A stretch of 64,000 nucleotides of DNA, from positions 62,001 through 126,000 of the forward strand of contig NZ_JAAGKO020000017.1 of NCBI RefSeq assembly GCF_027947535.2, given 5' to 3'. Positions within the stretch are counted from its first letter, which is position 1. Each line of letters begins with the position of its first letter. Position numbers and translations under genes: made by a program. Shown one piece after another: positions 51,710 to 61,562 of this stretch. This stretch comes from Streptantibioticus silvisoli (GTDB lineage: Bacteria; Actinomycetota; Actinomycetes; Streptomycetales; Streptomycetaceae). The notes beneath the pieces are model-generated. The model was not told the DNA's origin. It made no database searches and saw only the letters and a program-made list of their open reading frames with translations.

Positions 51710-53044
51710 ATGCGCCCATCGCCCCTCAGGTCCGGATCGCGCCGCCGTCCGCGCGTCCTGGCCGCCGCCTCGGCCGCCGTCCTGCTGGCCGCGGGCCTGC
51801 TCACCGGCTGCGGCAGCAGCGACACCGCGTCGTCCGGCGGCACCGTCACCCTCAAGGTCGGCGACTTCGGAACGTTCGGCTACAACGCCAAGGGCGCCAA
51901 CCTGTTCGCCGCCTACATGAAGCTGCACCCCGACATCAAGATCGTCGAGGACAACAACGCCAACGAGCAGAACTACTGGAACGCCACCCAGGCCCACCTG
52001 GCGGCCGGCTCCGGTGCCGACGACATCCAGGCGTTCGACGTCTCCCGGATGGGCCAGGTCACCACCACGCTGGCCTCCCGGTTCACCGACCTGTCCAAGG
52101 TGCCCGGCGTCGCGAAGGCCGACTGGGCGCCGGTCAAGTGGTCCCAGGGCACCGCCCGCAGCGGCGCGGTGGTCGGCCTCGGCACCGACCTGGGCCCGGA
52201 GGCCGTCTGCTACAACACCAAGCTGTTCAAGGCGGCCGGGCTGCCCACCTCCCCCGCCGCGGTCGCCAAGCTGTGGGGCGGTAGCTGGGACACCTTCGTC
52301 AACACCGTCGGCACCGCATACCAGCAGCACGCACCGCACGGCACGTACTTCCTCGACAGCGGCGAGGGCCTGTTCAACAGCGTCGTCGGCAGCGGCGCCA
52401 CGCAGTACTACGACGCGAGCGGCAAGGCCGTCTACGCCAGCAACCCCTCCGTGAAGGCCGCCTGGAAGCTGGCGAGCCAGGCGGTGGCGGCCGGCGAGAC
52501 CCCCGGCATCGCCCAGTTCTCCACCCAGTGGGCCTCCGGCTTCGCGAACAACTCCTTCGCGACCACCATCTGCCCGGCCTGGCAGATGGCCAACATCGTC
52601 AACGACTCCGGCAAGAAGAACGCCGGCGTGTGGAACGTCGCCACCGCCCCGCAGGCCTCCGACTGGGGCGGCTCCTACCTGACGGTCCCCGCCCAGGGCC
52701 ACCACGTCAAGCAGGCCCAGGCCCTCGTGCAGTGGCTGACCCGCGCCCAGCAGGAGATCACCGTCTTCTCCACCCCCGACGTCGGCAACTTCCCCTCCAA
52801 CGTCACCGCCTACGCCGACCCGCGGGTCTCCGGCGCCAAGAACGCCTTCCTGTCCGGCGCCCCGATCGGCAAGATCTTCTCCGCCGCCGCCCGCCGCATC
52901 CCCGCCGCGCCCATCGGCCAGTACGACGGGGTGATCCGCAACGACATGGGCAACGGCGTCCTGCTGATGGAGCAGAAGCACGAGAGCGCCTCCGCCGCCT
53001 GGAAGGCCACCCTCCAGCAGATCACCACCGACACCACCGGCTGA
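51710..53044 (+). CDS. cebE: Cellobiose/cellotriose-binding lipoprotein
   Basis: A 444-residue solute-binding protein. The lipobox is LLTGC (Cys34) after a basic signal. The mature part begins VTLKVGDFGTFGYNAKGANLFAAY, typical of CebE-like proteins, and holds Trp-rich sugar-stacking segments. ATG 51710 with AAGGAG. First gene of cebEFG-bglC under the CebR box. The ATPase is expected to be MsiK encoded elsewhere, as in other Streptomyces. Confidence 0.92.
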   Translation: MRPSPLRSGSRRRPRVLAAASAAVLLAAGLLTGCGSSDTASSGGTVTLKVGDFGTFGYNAKGANLFAAYMKLHPDIKIVEDNNANEQNYWNATQAHLAAGSGADDIQAFDVSRMGQVTTTLASRFTDLSKVPGVAKADWAPVKWSQGTARSGAVVGLGTDLGPEAVCYNTKLFKAAGLPTSPAAVAKLWGGSWDTFVNTVGTAYQQHAPHGTYFLDSGEGLFNSVVGSGATQYYDASGKAVYASNPSVKAAWKLASQAVAAGETPGIAQFSTQWASGFANNSFATTICPAWQMANIVNDSGKKNAGVWNVATAPQASDWGGSYLTVPAQGHHVKQAQALVQWLTRAQQEITVFSTPDVGNFPSNVTAYADPRVSGAKNAFLSGAPIGKIFSAAARRIPAAPIGQYDGVIRNDMGNGVLLMEQKHESASAAWKATLQQITTDTTG

Positions 53045-53123
53045 CGCCCGCCGCGCCGCTCGGCCGCCCGCCGTTCCCGTTCCGCCGACTCCACCGCCGC
53101 ACCACGTCACGAAGGGCCACCCG

Positions 53124-54119
53124 GTGACCGCCTCCACCACCGCATCCCCGACCCGGCCGCCCGGGGCGGCGCCGGGGCCCGACGGCGCCGAAGCGCGCCG
53201 CCGGGCCCGGCGCGGCCGGCTCTACCGGCTCGACGTCAAGGGTTCGCCGTACCTGTTCATCCTGCCGTTCTTCCTGCTGTTCGCCGCCTTCGGCATCTTC
53301 CCGCTGCTCTACACCGGCTGGATGTCGCTGCACTCGGTCAGCACCCTCACCCCGGACCAGAGCACCTGGACGGGCCTGGGCAACTACACGATGCTCGGCC
53401 ACGACCCGGTCTTCTGGAAGTCGCTGCGCAACACCGTCACCATCGGCCTGCTGTCGTCGGTGCCGCAGCTGGCCATCGCCCTGGGCCTGGCGCACCTGCT
53501 CAACTACCGGCTGCGCGGACGGCTGTTCTTCCGCGTCGCGCTGCTCGCCCCCTACGCCACCTCGGTGGCGGCCGCCGCGCTGATCTTCCAGTTCATCTTC
53601 CAGCAGAACAACGCCGGCTTCGCCAACTGGGTCCTGCACCTGGTCGGCGTCCACCCGGTCGGCTGGGAGGCCGGCACCTGGAGCTCCCAACTGGCCGTCG
53701 CCACCATCGTGATGTGGCGCTGGACCGGCTACAACACCCTCATCTACCTGGCCGCCATGCAGGCCGTCCCCGGCGAGCTGTACGAGGCCGCCGCGCTGGA
53801 CGGCACCAACCGCTGGCAGCAGTTCCGCTACGTCACCGTGCCCGCGCTGCGCCCGACGATCGTGTTCACCGTCGTCGTCTCCGCGATCGGCTCGCTCCAA
53901 CTGTTCGGCGAGCCCTACCTGTTCGGCGGCAGCGGGCAGGGCATCAACGGCGGCCCGGACAACCAGTACTCGACGCTGGCGCTGTACGTCTACCGGCTGG
54001 CCTTCAACTCCGAACACCTGGGCCGGGCCGCCGCGGTCGCCTGGGTCATCTTCCTGATCGCCGTCGTCGTCGGCGCGGTCAACGCCGTCGTCGTCCGCCG
54101 GCTGCGCAAGAGCGCGTGA
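53124..54119 (+). CDS. cebF: Cellobiose ABC transporter permease (MalF type)
   Basis: A 331-residue CUT1 permease with a charged cytoplasmic N-terminus, then LDVKGSPYLFILPFFLLFAAFGIFPLLYTGWMSL and five more hydrophobic segments. The EAA loop is ELYEAAALDGTNRWQQFRYVTVPALRP. GTG 53124, with GAAGG upstream. It pairs with CebG. Confidence 0.92.
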   Translation: MTASTTASPTRPPGAAPGPDGAEARRRARRGRLYRLDVKGSPYLFILPFFLLFAAFGIFPLLYTGWMSLHSVSTLTPDQSTWTGLGNYTMLGHDPVFWKSLRNTVTIGLLSSVPQLAIALGLAHLLNYRLRGRLFFRVALLAPYATSVAAAALIFQFIFQQNNAGFANWVLHLVGVHPVGWEAGTWSSQLAVATIVMWRWTGYNTLIYLAAMQAVPGELYEAAALDGTNRWQQFRYVTVPALRPTIVFTVVVSAIGSLQLFGEPYLFGGSGQGINGGPDNQYSTLALYVYRLAFNSEHLGRAAAVAWVIFLIAVVVGAVNAVVVRRLRKSA

Positions 54120-54134
54120 GCGAGGAGCCGCACC

Positions 54135-55043
54135 ATGACCGCCCTGACCCCGCCCGCCGCCGTCCCGCGCCGGCCGTCCCGCCGCCCGGTGACCGGCGGC
54201 GCCGGACGCCAGCACCACGGCGGACCGGTCACCTACCTGATCCTGATCGTCGTCGCCCTGGCGTCGCTGTTCCCGCTGTACTTCTCCGTCGTCGCCGCCT
54301 CCACCTCGCAGAGCCGGATCGCCCAGAGCCCGCCACCGCTGGTGCCCGGCGCCAACCTGCTGGCCAACCTGCGCGCGGTGTGGGACTACAACGGTCCCGG
54401 CGGCCACACGCTGGGCCTGGCGATGGTCAACTCGGTGATCGTCGCGGCCGCCGTCACCGTCTCCACCGTGCTGTTCTCCACGTTCGCCGGCTTCGCCTTC
54501 GCCAAGCTGCGGTTCACCGGGCGTAACGCGCTCATGGTGTTCGTGGTAGCCACCATCGCGGTGCCGCCGCAGCTCAGCGTCCTGCCGCTGTTCCGGATCA
54601 TCGCCGGCCTGCACTGGACCGACCAGTTGCAGTCGGTGATCCTGCCGAGCCTGGTCACCGCGTTCGGTGTCTTCTTCATGCGGCAGTACCTGTCCTCGGC
54701 GCTGCCCACCGAACTGCTGGAGGCCGCCCGGATGGACGGCGCCAACTCCTGGCGCACCGTGTGGCACGTGGTCTTCCCCGTCGCCCGCCCCGCGATGGCC
54801 GTGCTGGGCATGCTCACCTTCGTCCAGGCCTGGAACGACTTCCTGTGGCCGCTGATCGCCCTGACGCCGTCCGGCAATCCGACCCTCCAGGTGGCGCTGG
54901 CCAGCATCGGCGGTGGGTATGACATCAACGAGTCGGTGATCATGGCCGGTGCGGTGGTCACCACGGTGCCGCTGCTCATCGCGTTCGCCGTCTTCGGCAA
55001 GCAGATCGTCGGCGGCGTCATGCAAGGCGCCGTCAAGGGCTGA
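54135..55043 (+). CDS. cebG: Cellobiose ABC transporter permease (MalG type)
   Basis: A 302-residue CUT1 permease with six hydrophobic segments. The EAA loop is [27 protein letters not shown], and [12 protein letters not shown] follows. ATG 54135 with GAGGAG, 15 nt after cebF. It forms the membrane channel with CebF. Confidence 0.92.
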   Translation: MTALTPPAAVPRRPSRRPVTGGAGRQHHGGPVTYLILIVVALASLFPLYFSVVAASTSQSRIAQSPPPLVPGANLLANLRAVWDYNGPGGHTLGLAMVNSVIVAAAVTVSTVLFSTFAGFAFAKLRFTGRNALMVFVVATIAVPPQLSVLPLFRIIAGLHWTDQLQSVILPSLVTAFGVFFMRQYLSSALPTELLEAARMDGANSWRTVWHVVFPVARPAMAVLGMLTFVQAWNDFLWPLIALTPSGNPTLQVALASIGGGYDINESVIMAGAVVTTVPLLIAFAVFGKQIVGGVMQGAVKG

Positions 55044-55090
55044 GGCCCGCCCGTCCGGTCCCTTCCCCCACCCCCGGGAGTGCACCCACC

Positions 55091-56551
<1,461 letters not shown>

Positions 56552-56587
56552 TCAACAGGACGGCGGCGCAACACCGCTGACGCCTCG

Positions 56588-57439
56588 TCAGCTACGGGGC
56601 CGGTCGGCGCCGGGGAGTTCGGCGACGGCGTCGGCGGTGAACTCCACGGCCCGGCCGCCCGCGTCGTCCCACGCGACGCGGGCCGAACCGGTCAGCAGCA
56701 GCAGCGAGCCGGTGGCCCAGTCGGGGAACAGCAGCCCGGCGGCCGGATCGCCGTGCAGATTGCCCAGCGTCGCGAACATCGCGTTGCCCGGGTAGTCGGG
56801 CCACCGCAGCCGCCGGCCGTCCACGACCTCGACGAACCCCGGGTCGCCGCCGCGGTGCGAGGCGTCGGCGCCGCCGTCGCCGCCACGGGTGGCGATGAAG
56901 AAGGTGTCCGCCGCCCGCACGAACGCCGCCTGCCGCTCGTCCAGCCCGGCGCCGGCCATCGGCTCCGCGCCGGTGCCGGGCGGCGGCGCGGTGAAGCGCG
57001 GCATCTCGCGCCGGGTGATGAAACGCGGGCAGTTGGCGAAGACCTGCGCGGTCTCGATCCGCAGGCCGCCCGCGGCCGGCCGGGCGGTGCCGTTCAGCCG
57101 CATGCGGCGGCGGGTGGCCGGCTCGATCGCCAGCGTGCCGACCTGCGCCGGGCCCGCCAGGGTCGGCGCCAGCGGATCGCCCGGCCGCGGCACCGCCCCG
57201 ACGGTGAGCGTCCGTTCGTCCGCCACCCGCAGGAATCCGGGGTCGCCGGCCAGCATCGAGCACCACACCCGGCCTTCGCCGTCCCGGGCGCCGACCACCA
57301 GCATGCTGCGCTCCGCCAGGAACCGGGCGGCCGGCGCGGGAACGCCCTCGAAGACGCCGCGCGCCATCCGGTCGGCCTGCTCCCGCACCCCCGCGCGCTC
57401 CTGAACGGCCAGCTCACCCGCGTGGTACCGCGTCGCCAT
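56588..57439 (-). CDS. Pyridoxamine 5'-phosphate oxidase family protein
   Basis: A 283-residue flavin-binding split-barrel protein with two half-domains (FLAERSMLVVGARDGEGRVWCSML and RAADTFFIATRG..GADASHRGGDPGFVEV). Members bind FMN or F420; the substrate here is unknown. ATG 57439 has GGGAGG 5 nt upstream and is preferred over the longer open frame. It lies 58 nt downstream of the VOC gene and is probably co-transcribed. Confidence 0.85.
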   Translation of the reverse strand: MATRYHAGELAVQERAGVREQADRMARGVFEGVPAPAARFLAERSMLVVGARDGEGRVWCSMLAGDPGFLRVADERTLTVGAVPRPGDPLAPTLAGPAQVGTLAIEPATRRRMRLNGTARPAAGGLRIETAQVFANCPRFITRREMPRFTAPPPGTGAEPMAGAGLDERQAAFVRAADTFFIATRGGDGGADASHRGGDPGFVEVVDGRRLRWPDYPGNAMFATLGNLHGDPAAGLLFPDWATGSLLLLTGSARVAWDDAGGRAVEFTADAVAELPGADRPRS

Positions 57440-57497
57440 CGCTGCCTCCCTGCTGCTGTCCGCGAGATCGCCTTCCGTGGGCCGCTCCACACCGTTC

Positions 57498-57935
57498 CTA
57501 GAAGAAACCGCAGGTCGGCGCGGTGCTGCTCGGGGCGGCCGCACCTTCGGCGTCGGCGGTGGAGATCTCCAGCCGGATGCCGTCCGGGTCGGTGAAGAAG
57601 ATGCCGCCCGACTCCAGACCGTCCGCGTGACCGACGACGCCGCCGTGCACGAGTTCGACGCCGAGCGCGCGCAACGTCTCCTGGGCGGCGCGCACCTCGG
57701 CCAGGCTGTCCACCGAGAACGCCAGGTGGTGCAGCCCGGGCGTGCCGGTGGCGAAGCTGCCCGCGCTCTGCTGCCACAGCGTGACGGCGACCGCGCCGCT
57801 CCCGTCGGCGAGGAACGTCCACCGGCGGTCGCCGTCCTCGCCCTCCCCGTGGGCGGTCAGCCCGAAGACCCGCTGGTAGAAGTCGCGGGACCGGTCGAGA
57901 TCCGTGACGTTGAGACCGATGTGGCCGGTGAACAT
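57498..57935 (-). CDS. VOC (glyoxalase/extradiol dioxygenase-fold) family protein
   Basis: A 145-residue protein. Paired beta-alpha-beta-beta-beta modules begin FTGHIGLNVTDLDRSRDFYQRVFG and GLHHLAFSVDSLAEVRAAQETL; metal-ligand positions are His5, His near GLHHLAF and Glu in IRLEISTAD. It could be a glyoxalase-like or antibiotic-binding protein; the reaction is unknown. Divergent from the CGNR regulator, with shared AACCGT repeats between. Confidence 0.88.
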   Translation of the reverse strand: MFTGHIGLNVTDLDRSRDFYQRVFGLTAHGEGEDGDRRWTFLADGSGAVAVTLWQQSAGSFATGTPGLHHLAFSVDSLAEVRAAQETLRALGVELVHGGVVGHADGLESGGIFFTDPDGIRLEISTADAEGAAAPSSTAPTCGFF

Positions 57936-57968
57936 GTGCTCTCCCCAGGTCCGCGGGCGGAGTTGCCC

Positions 57969-58041
57969 TAACCGTTGAATTCGACGATAAGGGTTAGCGG
58001 AGCAGTGGTCAACCGTTGTTTCGAGGCAAGACGGTTAGGAT
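57969..58041. promoter_or_regulatory. AACCGT-repeat operator region and leaderless promoter of the CGNR gene
   Basis: TAACCGTTG (57969-57977), CAACCGTTG (58010-58018) and inverted ACGGTTA (58031-58037) form three related elements. A -10-like TAGGAT (58036-58041) lies 6 nt before the ATG at 58048, which would place the transcription start at the start codon. The third repeat overlaps this -10. Confidence 0.55.
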
Positions 58042-58047
58042 GGGTGC

Positions 58048-58602
58048 ATGACCCGGACCGACCCGCGCCCGCTGACCGGCGAGCCGCTCTCCCTGGACCT
58101 GCTCAACACCCGCTGGATCGACGGCGGCCGGGAACAGGACCTGCTCGCCGACCTGGCCGGCCTGCGGATCTGGCTCGGCTCCGTCCGCCCGGCCGACGGC
58201 TGCCGCGCCGACACCGCGACCCTCGACGCGCTGCGCGCCACCCGCGCCGCGCTCGCGCTGGCCGCCGCCGCGCCCGCCGCGCCGTCCGCGCCGGCCTGCG
58301 CCGCCCTCGACGAGGTGCTGGCCCACGGCCGGATCCGCCGCCGCCTGACCGCGGCCGGCCCCGCCGAGGAGACCGAGACCGACGCCCCCTGCTGGCTGCC
58401 CGGCTGGCTGGCCGCCGCCGACTACCTGCGCCTGCTCGCCCTCGACCCCACCCGCGTGCACGCCTGCGAGGGACCCGGCTGCGTCCTGTACTTCTACGAC
58501 ACCTCCAAGGGCCGCCGCCGCCGCTGGTGCTCCATGGCCGCCTGCGGAAACCGCGCCAAAGCCTCCCGCCACTACGCCCGCGGCAGGACGGACGAGGCCT
58601 GA
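58048..58602 (+). CDS. ABATE-domain / CGNR zinc-finger regulator
   Basis: A 184-residue predicted DNA-binding protein. An N-terminal ABATE domain (LSLDLLNTRWIDGGREQDLLADLAGLRIWL) is followed by a C-terminal CGNR zinc finger (CEGPGCVLYFYDTSKGRRRRWCSMAACGNRAKASRHYAR). Such proteins are thought to be stress- or ligand-responsive repressors. The start at 58048 has no ribosome site but sits right after a -10 element, as in leaderless actinomycete mRNAs. Probably controls the divergent VOC gene and itself. Confidence 0.88.
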   Translation: MTRTDPRPLTGEPLSLDLLNTRWIDGGREQDLLADLAGLRIWLGSVRPADGCRADTATLDALRATRAALALAAAAPAAPSAPACAALDEVLAHGRIRRRLTAAGPAEETETDAPCWLPGWLAAADYLRLLALDPTRVHACEGPGCVLYFYDTSKGRRRRWCSMAACGNRAKASRHYARGRTDEA

Positions 58603-58821
58603 CCTGACCGCGGTGCGGGGGTGTGCCGGCCACCGCGCCGCCAGCGACCGCGCCGCCGCCGGCCACCGCGCCGTCAGACCGCACCGTCCGCCGTCCGGCC
58701 CACGCCCCGCCTTGACCCTCCCCCTGCGGGACACCCCAGGATCGGAAGCACCGCGACCGCGGGCGGCCCGATCGGGCGCACGGCCCGCCGGACGACGGCG
58801 ACACGGACGAGGAGACAGGCC

Positions 58822-59148
58822 ATGACGACGACTCCCGAGGTCATCGACCGTTACCTGAAGGCCGCCGAGGCACGCGACACGCGGGCCTGCGCCGAGTGCT
58901 TCACCGAGGACGGCACGGTGCTGGACGAGGGCAGAACGTACAGCGGGCGTGCGGAGATCCGCGGCTGGCGCGACCACGGCATCGGCCCGTGGACGTACAC
59001 CTCCACCGTGACGGGCACCGAGCGGATCTCCGACGGGGAATACCGCCTGGCGGTGCACGTCGTCGGAGACTTCCCCGGCGGCGAGGCCCGTCTCACGTTC
59101 GCCTTCGAACTGGCCGGCGGGCTGATCGCGGCGCTGCGCATCCTCTGA
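58822..59148 (+). CDS. NTF2/SnoaL-like family protein
   Basis: A 108-residue single-domain protein. Cone-shaped NTF2 fold signature: VIDRYLKAAEARDTRACAECFTEDGTVLDEG then a beta-sheet with YTSTVTGTERI and ARLTFAFELAGGLIAALRI. Some members are isomerases or hydrolases, others simply bind ligands; the function here is unknown. ATG 58822 with GAGGAG upstream. Confidence 0.85.
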   Translation: MTTTPEVIDRYLKAAEARDTRACAECFTEDGTVLDEGRTYSGRAEIRGWRDHGIGPWTYTSTVTGTERISDGEYRLAVHVVGDFPGGEARLTFAFELAGGLIAALRIL

Positions 59149-59439
59149 CACCCCGCCGGCCGCGCCGTCAGCCGCGGTACGCCTCCGGCGACCACGATCG
59201 TGCGTGCGCACCAGCACGTCACCGGTGCCCGTCAAAAGGGGCTCCGGCCAGTGAGCCGCACGATCATGCCCTCGGGCGGTCCGGTGGTGCTTCAGCAGTG
59301 AGCCGGCTCCTGTCCTCGGGTGATCTGCGCGGAACGCATGAGGTCTCTCCAGCCCGGAAGGTCAGCAGTACGGGGCGAAGGCCGCTTCGACCGCTGCCCG
59401 GTCGGAACCGGACCGCAGATGGGCCAGGGACCACGAAGG
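59149..59439. other. Intergenic region left of the transposase remnant
   Basis: No gene recognised. Two short direct copies of AGTGAGCCG occur (near 59250 and 59298). The sequence may include further decayed parts of the transposon. Confidence 0.4.
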
Positions 59440-59765
59440 AGAACTTCCCCTGACCGGGGGGACGTTGATCCGGCGGGAGGTCGAGCACCTGTCGAAGGAC
59501 CATGAGGCGCCGGCGGTGCGGCCATGGTCCTCGAGGACGGGCGCCAGCGGCACAGACGCCGACCGGGCCCGGCAGGCGTTCCCGCGACGCTCGACCTGGA
59601 ACACACGTTTCGGCTGTGCCAGCAGACCCTGGGCCGGACGAAGCCCCGACTGCGGGAGCCGGAGGCGGCCGATCGATGGACCTGGCCGATCATCTCCGCA
59701 AACACCCGACTCCGGCTCGCCCGCCCGCCGGCCCGCGAGTCCTGGCCGCCATGGGGTTCGACGGG
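59440..59765 (+). pseudogene. Degraded transposase fragment with frameshift
   Basis: Frame A from about 59452 reads LTGGTLIRREVEHLSKDHEA and continues through RPWSSRTGA to about 59585. The matching continuation (LDLEHTFRLCQQTLGRTKP, then ADRWTWPIISANTRLRLARP) is only found in a different frame up to about 59760. Joined, they look like the C-terminal part of a widespread Streptomyces IS transposase. The N-terminal half is absent and a frameshift separates the pieces, so it cannot be active. Confidence 0.7.
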
Positions 59766-59814
59766 AGCTTCATCGGCGTCCACTTGCAGCACCCGTGCGG
59801 AGGAACACCGAACG

Positions 59815-59853
59815 CGCAGGAACGCCACCGGTCGTACCGGTGGCGCTCCTGCG
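59815..59853. other. Long hairpin beside the transposase remnant
   Basis: An 18-bp stem with one mismatch (59815-59832 with 59836-59853) and CGT loop. It may be a transposon-associated structure or a terminator. Confidence 0.6.
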
Positions 59854-59928
59854 TTGTGTGCTCAGCCGCGGACGCTGTTCTCAGGGAGCCGACGCCGGAA
59901 GTCGCAGACGTACGGACACCCGTCGATG

Positions 59929-59951
59929 CGGGTCGAGTTGAACTCGACCCG
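59929..59951. repeat. Perfect 11-bp inverted repeat
   Basis: CGGGTCGAGTT and AACTCGACCCG flank a single G. It is located in the otherwise gene-less stretch 59854-60087, where I see no other feature. Confidence 0.6.
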
Positions 59952-60087
59952 GACGACCCGATGCGGCTCACCTTCCAGGGGCGGGACCGCCTCACCCTCG
60001 AAGCGCGCGTCGAGCACCTGACCCGACAGGCGGTCTCCACCGGTTCATGGCGAGGGCGGCAGAGCCGTCCCGGCCGGGACGGAACGC

Positions 60088-60696
60088 CTAGGGCGCGATG
60101 CAGCTGGGCAGTTGGCGCACGAGGGTGATGGCCAGCGAGGTCACCGGGCCGTTCTTCGACGCCGGGACGAACAGCAGGTGGTCGCCCGCGACGATGGCGC
60201 CGGGGTTGATGTCGCGGGCTCCGTCGCTGTGGAAGCCGGACGGCGGCACGGCCTTCAGGAGGCTGCCGTGCGGGCTGTCGCCGGTGGGGGTGGGGGCGTG
60301 GCACGAGGCCGAGGGGGCCAGCACCTTCGCGGGGATGCCGGCCTTGTCCAGCGCGGCTTGCAGGCCGGGGACGCCCTTCAGGTCGAACAACTGCACGGAG
60401 ACCAGGCCGCCCGCCTTGGACTGCACGGTGTAGTCGGCGTTGACGATGTTCAGACCGCCGCTGCTCGCCGCGCTGTGCGGTGCCGCGGCCCGCTGCGCCG
60501 GGTGGGCCCCGGACGCGAGGGGCAGGGCGATCGCCGTGGCGGCGGCCGCCGCGGCGACGCCCATGGCGAGGGGCAGCGCGCGGCGCGGCGCGGGGAGCCG
60601 GAACAGGGCCCGGTGGCCGCGGGGCGCGGACAGGGTCGCGGCGTGGGCGTGCAGTTCGGCGGCGAGCTGCTGCTTGAAGTGCGCGGGGGCGTTCAC
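60088..60696 (-). CDS. Membrane protein coupled to an ECF sigma factor (putative anti-sigma-like)
   Basis: A 202-residue protein with one hydrophobic segment at about residues 38-62 (ALPLAMGVAAAAAATAIALPLASG) after a basic cytoplasmic N-terminus. An extracytoplasmic domain follows (LNIVNADYTVQSKAGGLVSVQLFD, VPGLQAALDKAGIPAKVL, DHLLFVPASKN). GTG 60696 overlaps the sigma-factor stop as GTGA. Size, topology and coupling fit a regulator of the sigma factor, but no zinc anti-sigma motif (HxxxCxxC) is seen. Confidence 0.75.
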   Translation of the reverse strand: MNAPAHFKQQLAAELHAHAATLSAPRGHRALFRLPAPRRALPLAMGVAAAAAATAIALPLASGAHPAQRAAAPHSAASSGGLNIVNADYTVQSKAGGLVSVQLFDLKGVPGLQAALDKAGIPAKVLAPSASCHAPTPTGDSPHGSLLKAVPPSGFHSDGARDINPGAIVAGDHLLFVPASKNGPVTSLAITLVRQLPSCIAP

Positions 60697-61271
60697 TGGG
60701 CGGCCTCCAGAAGGGTTTCGCAGGTGGTGACGTGGGTGCGGCCGACGGCGCGCAGGGCCTTGCGGGCGCGGTGCAGCCGTACCCGGGCGGTTGCCGAGCT
60801 GATGCCCAGCGCCTGCGCCACCTCGCGGATCGTGAGCCGGTCCACGACGATCAGGTCGAGCACCTGGCGCAGCGGGTCGGAGAGGGCGGCGTGGGCGGAT
60901 GCGAGCTCCCGGGCGGCGCGGTCGGCGTCGATCCGCGCCTCGATGGCGCTGACGTCCTGGTCGTCCAGCAGCCGTCGCCCGCTGATCCGGGCGACCGCCT
61001 GCCGTTCGCGGGCGGCGCCGTGGAAGTGGGCGTGGATGACGTTGCGGGAAATGCCGTACAGCCAGGCGACGGGTGCGCCGCGCCGGGCGTCGTAGGTGTG
61101 CGCGCCCTCCAGGGCGGCCACGAAGATGTCCGCCGTCAGGTCGGCGGCCAGCGGCGCGTTGTCGACTCGTCGGGTGACGAAACCGAGCACGGTGTCGAAC
61201 TGCTGCTCGTAGAACGCGGCGAACCCGGCCGGGTCCCGCGTGGGTGGTGCTGTCGGATGCTCCGCTGACAC
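60693..61271 (-). CDS. ECF-type RNA polymerase sigma factor
   Basis: A 192-residue sigma-70 family protein with region 2 (FAAFYEQQFDTVLGFVTRRVDNAPLAADLTADIFVAALE..AWLYGISRNVI) and region 4 (LIVVDRLTIREVAQALGISSATARVRLHRARKAL). GTG 61271 with AGGAG 6 nt upstream is preferred over ATG 61295, which has no ribosome site. It is translationally coupled to the membrane protein downstream. A GTAAC-containing motif (complement at 61346-61350), about 75 nt upstream of the start, could be an autoregulated -35 element. Target genes are unknown. Confidence 0.88.
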   Translation of the reverse strand: MSAEHPTAPPTRDPAGFAAFYEQQFDTVLGFVTRRVDNAPLAADLTADIFVAALEGAHTYDARRGAPVAWLYGISRNVIHAHFHGAARERQAVARISGRRLLDDQDVSAIEARIDADRAARELASAHAALSDPLRQVLDLIVVDRLTIREVAQALGISSATARVRLHRARKALRAVGRTHVTTCETLLEAAQ

Positions 61272-61562
61272 GGGAAGCTCCTCAGGACAGGTCATGGGTG
61301 CGTGGGATGCCTTACACCCGGTACTAGTCCGCGGCGCCCGAAAGCGTTACACGCGCACTCCGCCGGAACGCCACCGCCCCGGCGGGACGGGACGCGGACG
61401 AGTTCCTGGCCAGGGAGTTCGTTTGCCGTGGGGGTCGGTGCGGGGCCGGTGGCCGGTGGGATGTGCCGGGGGCCGAAGGACGGGCCGAGGAGCGCGGTAG
61501 GGACTGATGAGGCAGGAGTGGGCCCCGGCCGGCGGCGGGGCCCACTCGGCGTGTCGGCAGGT

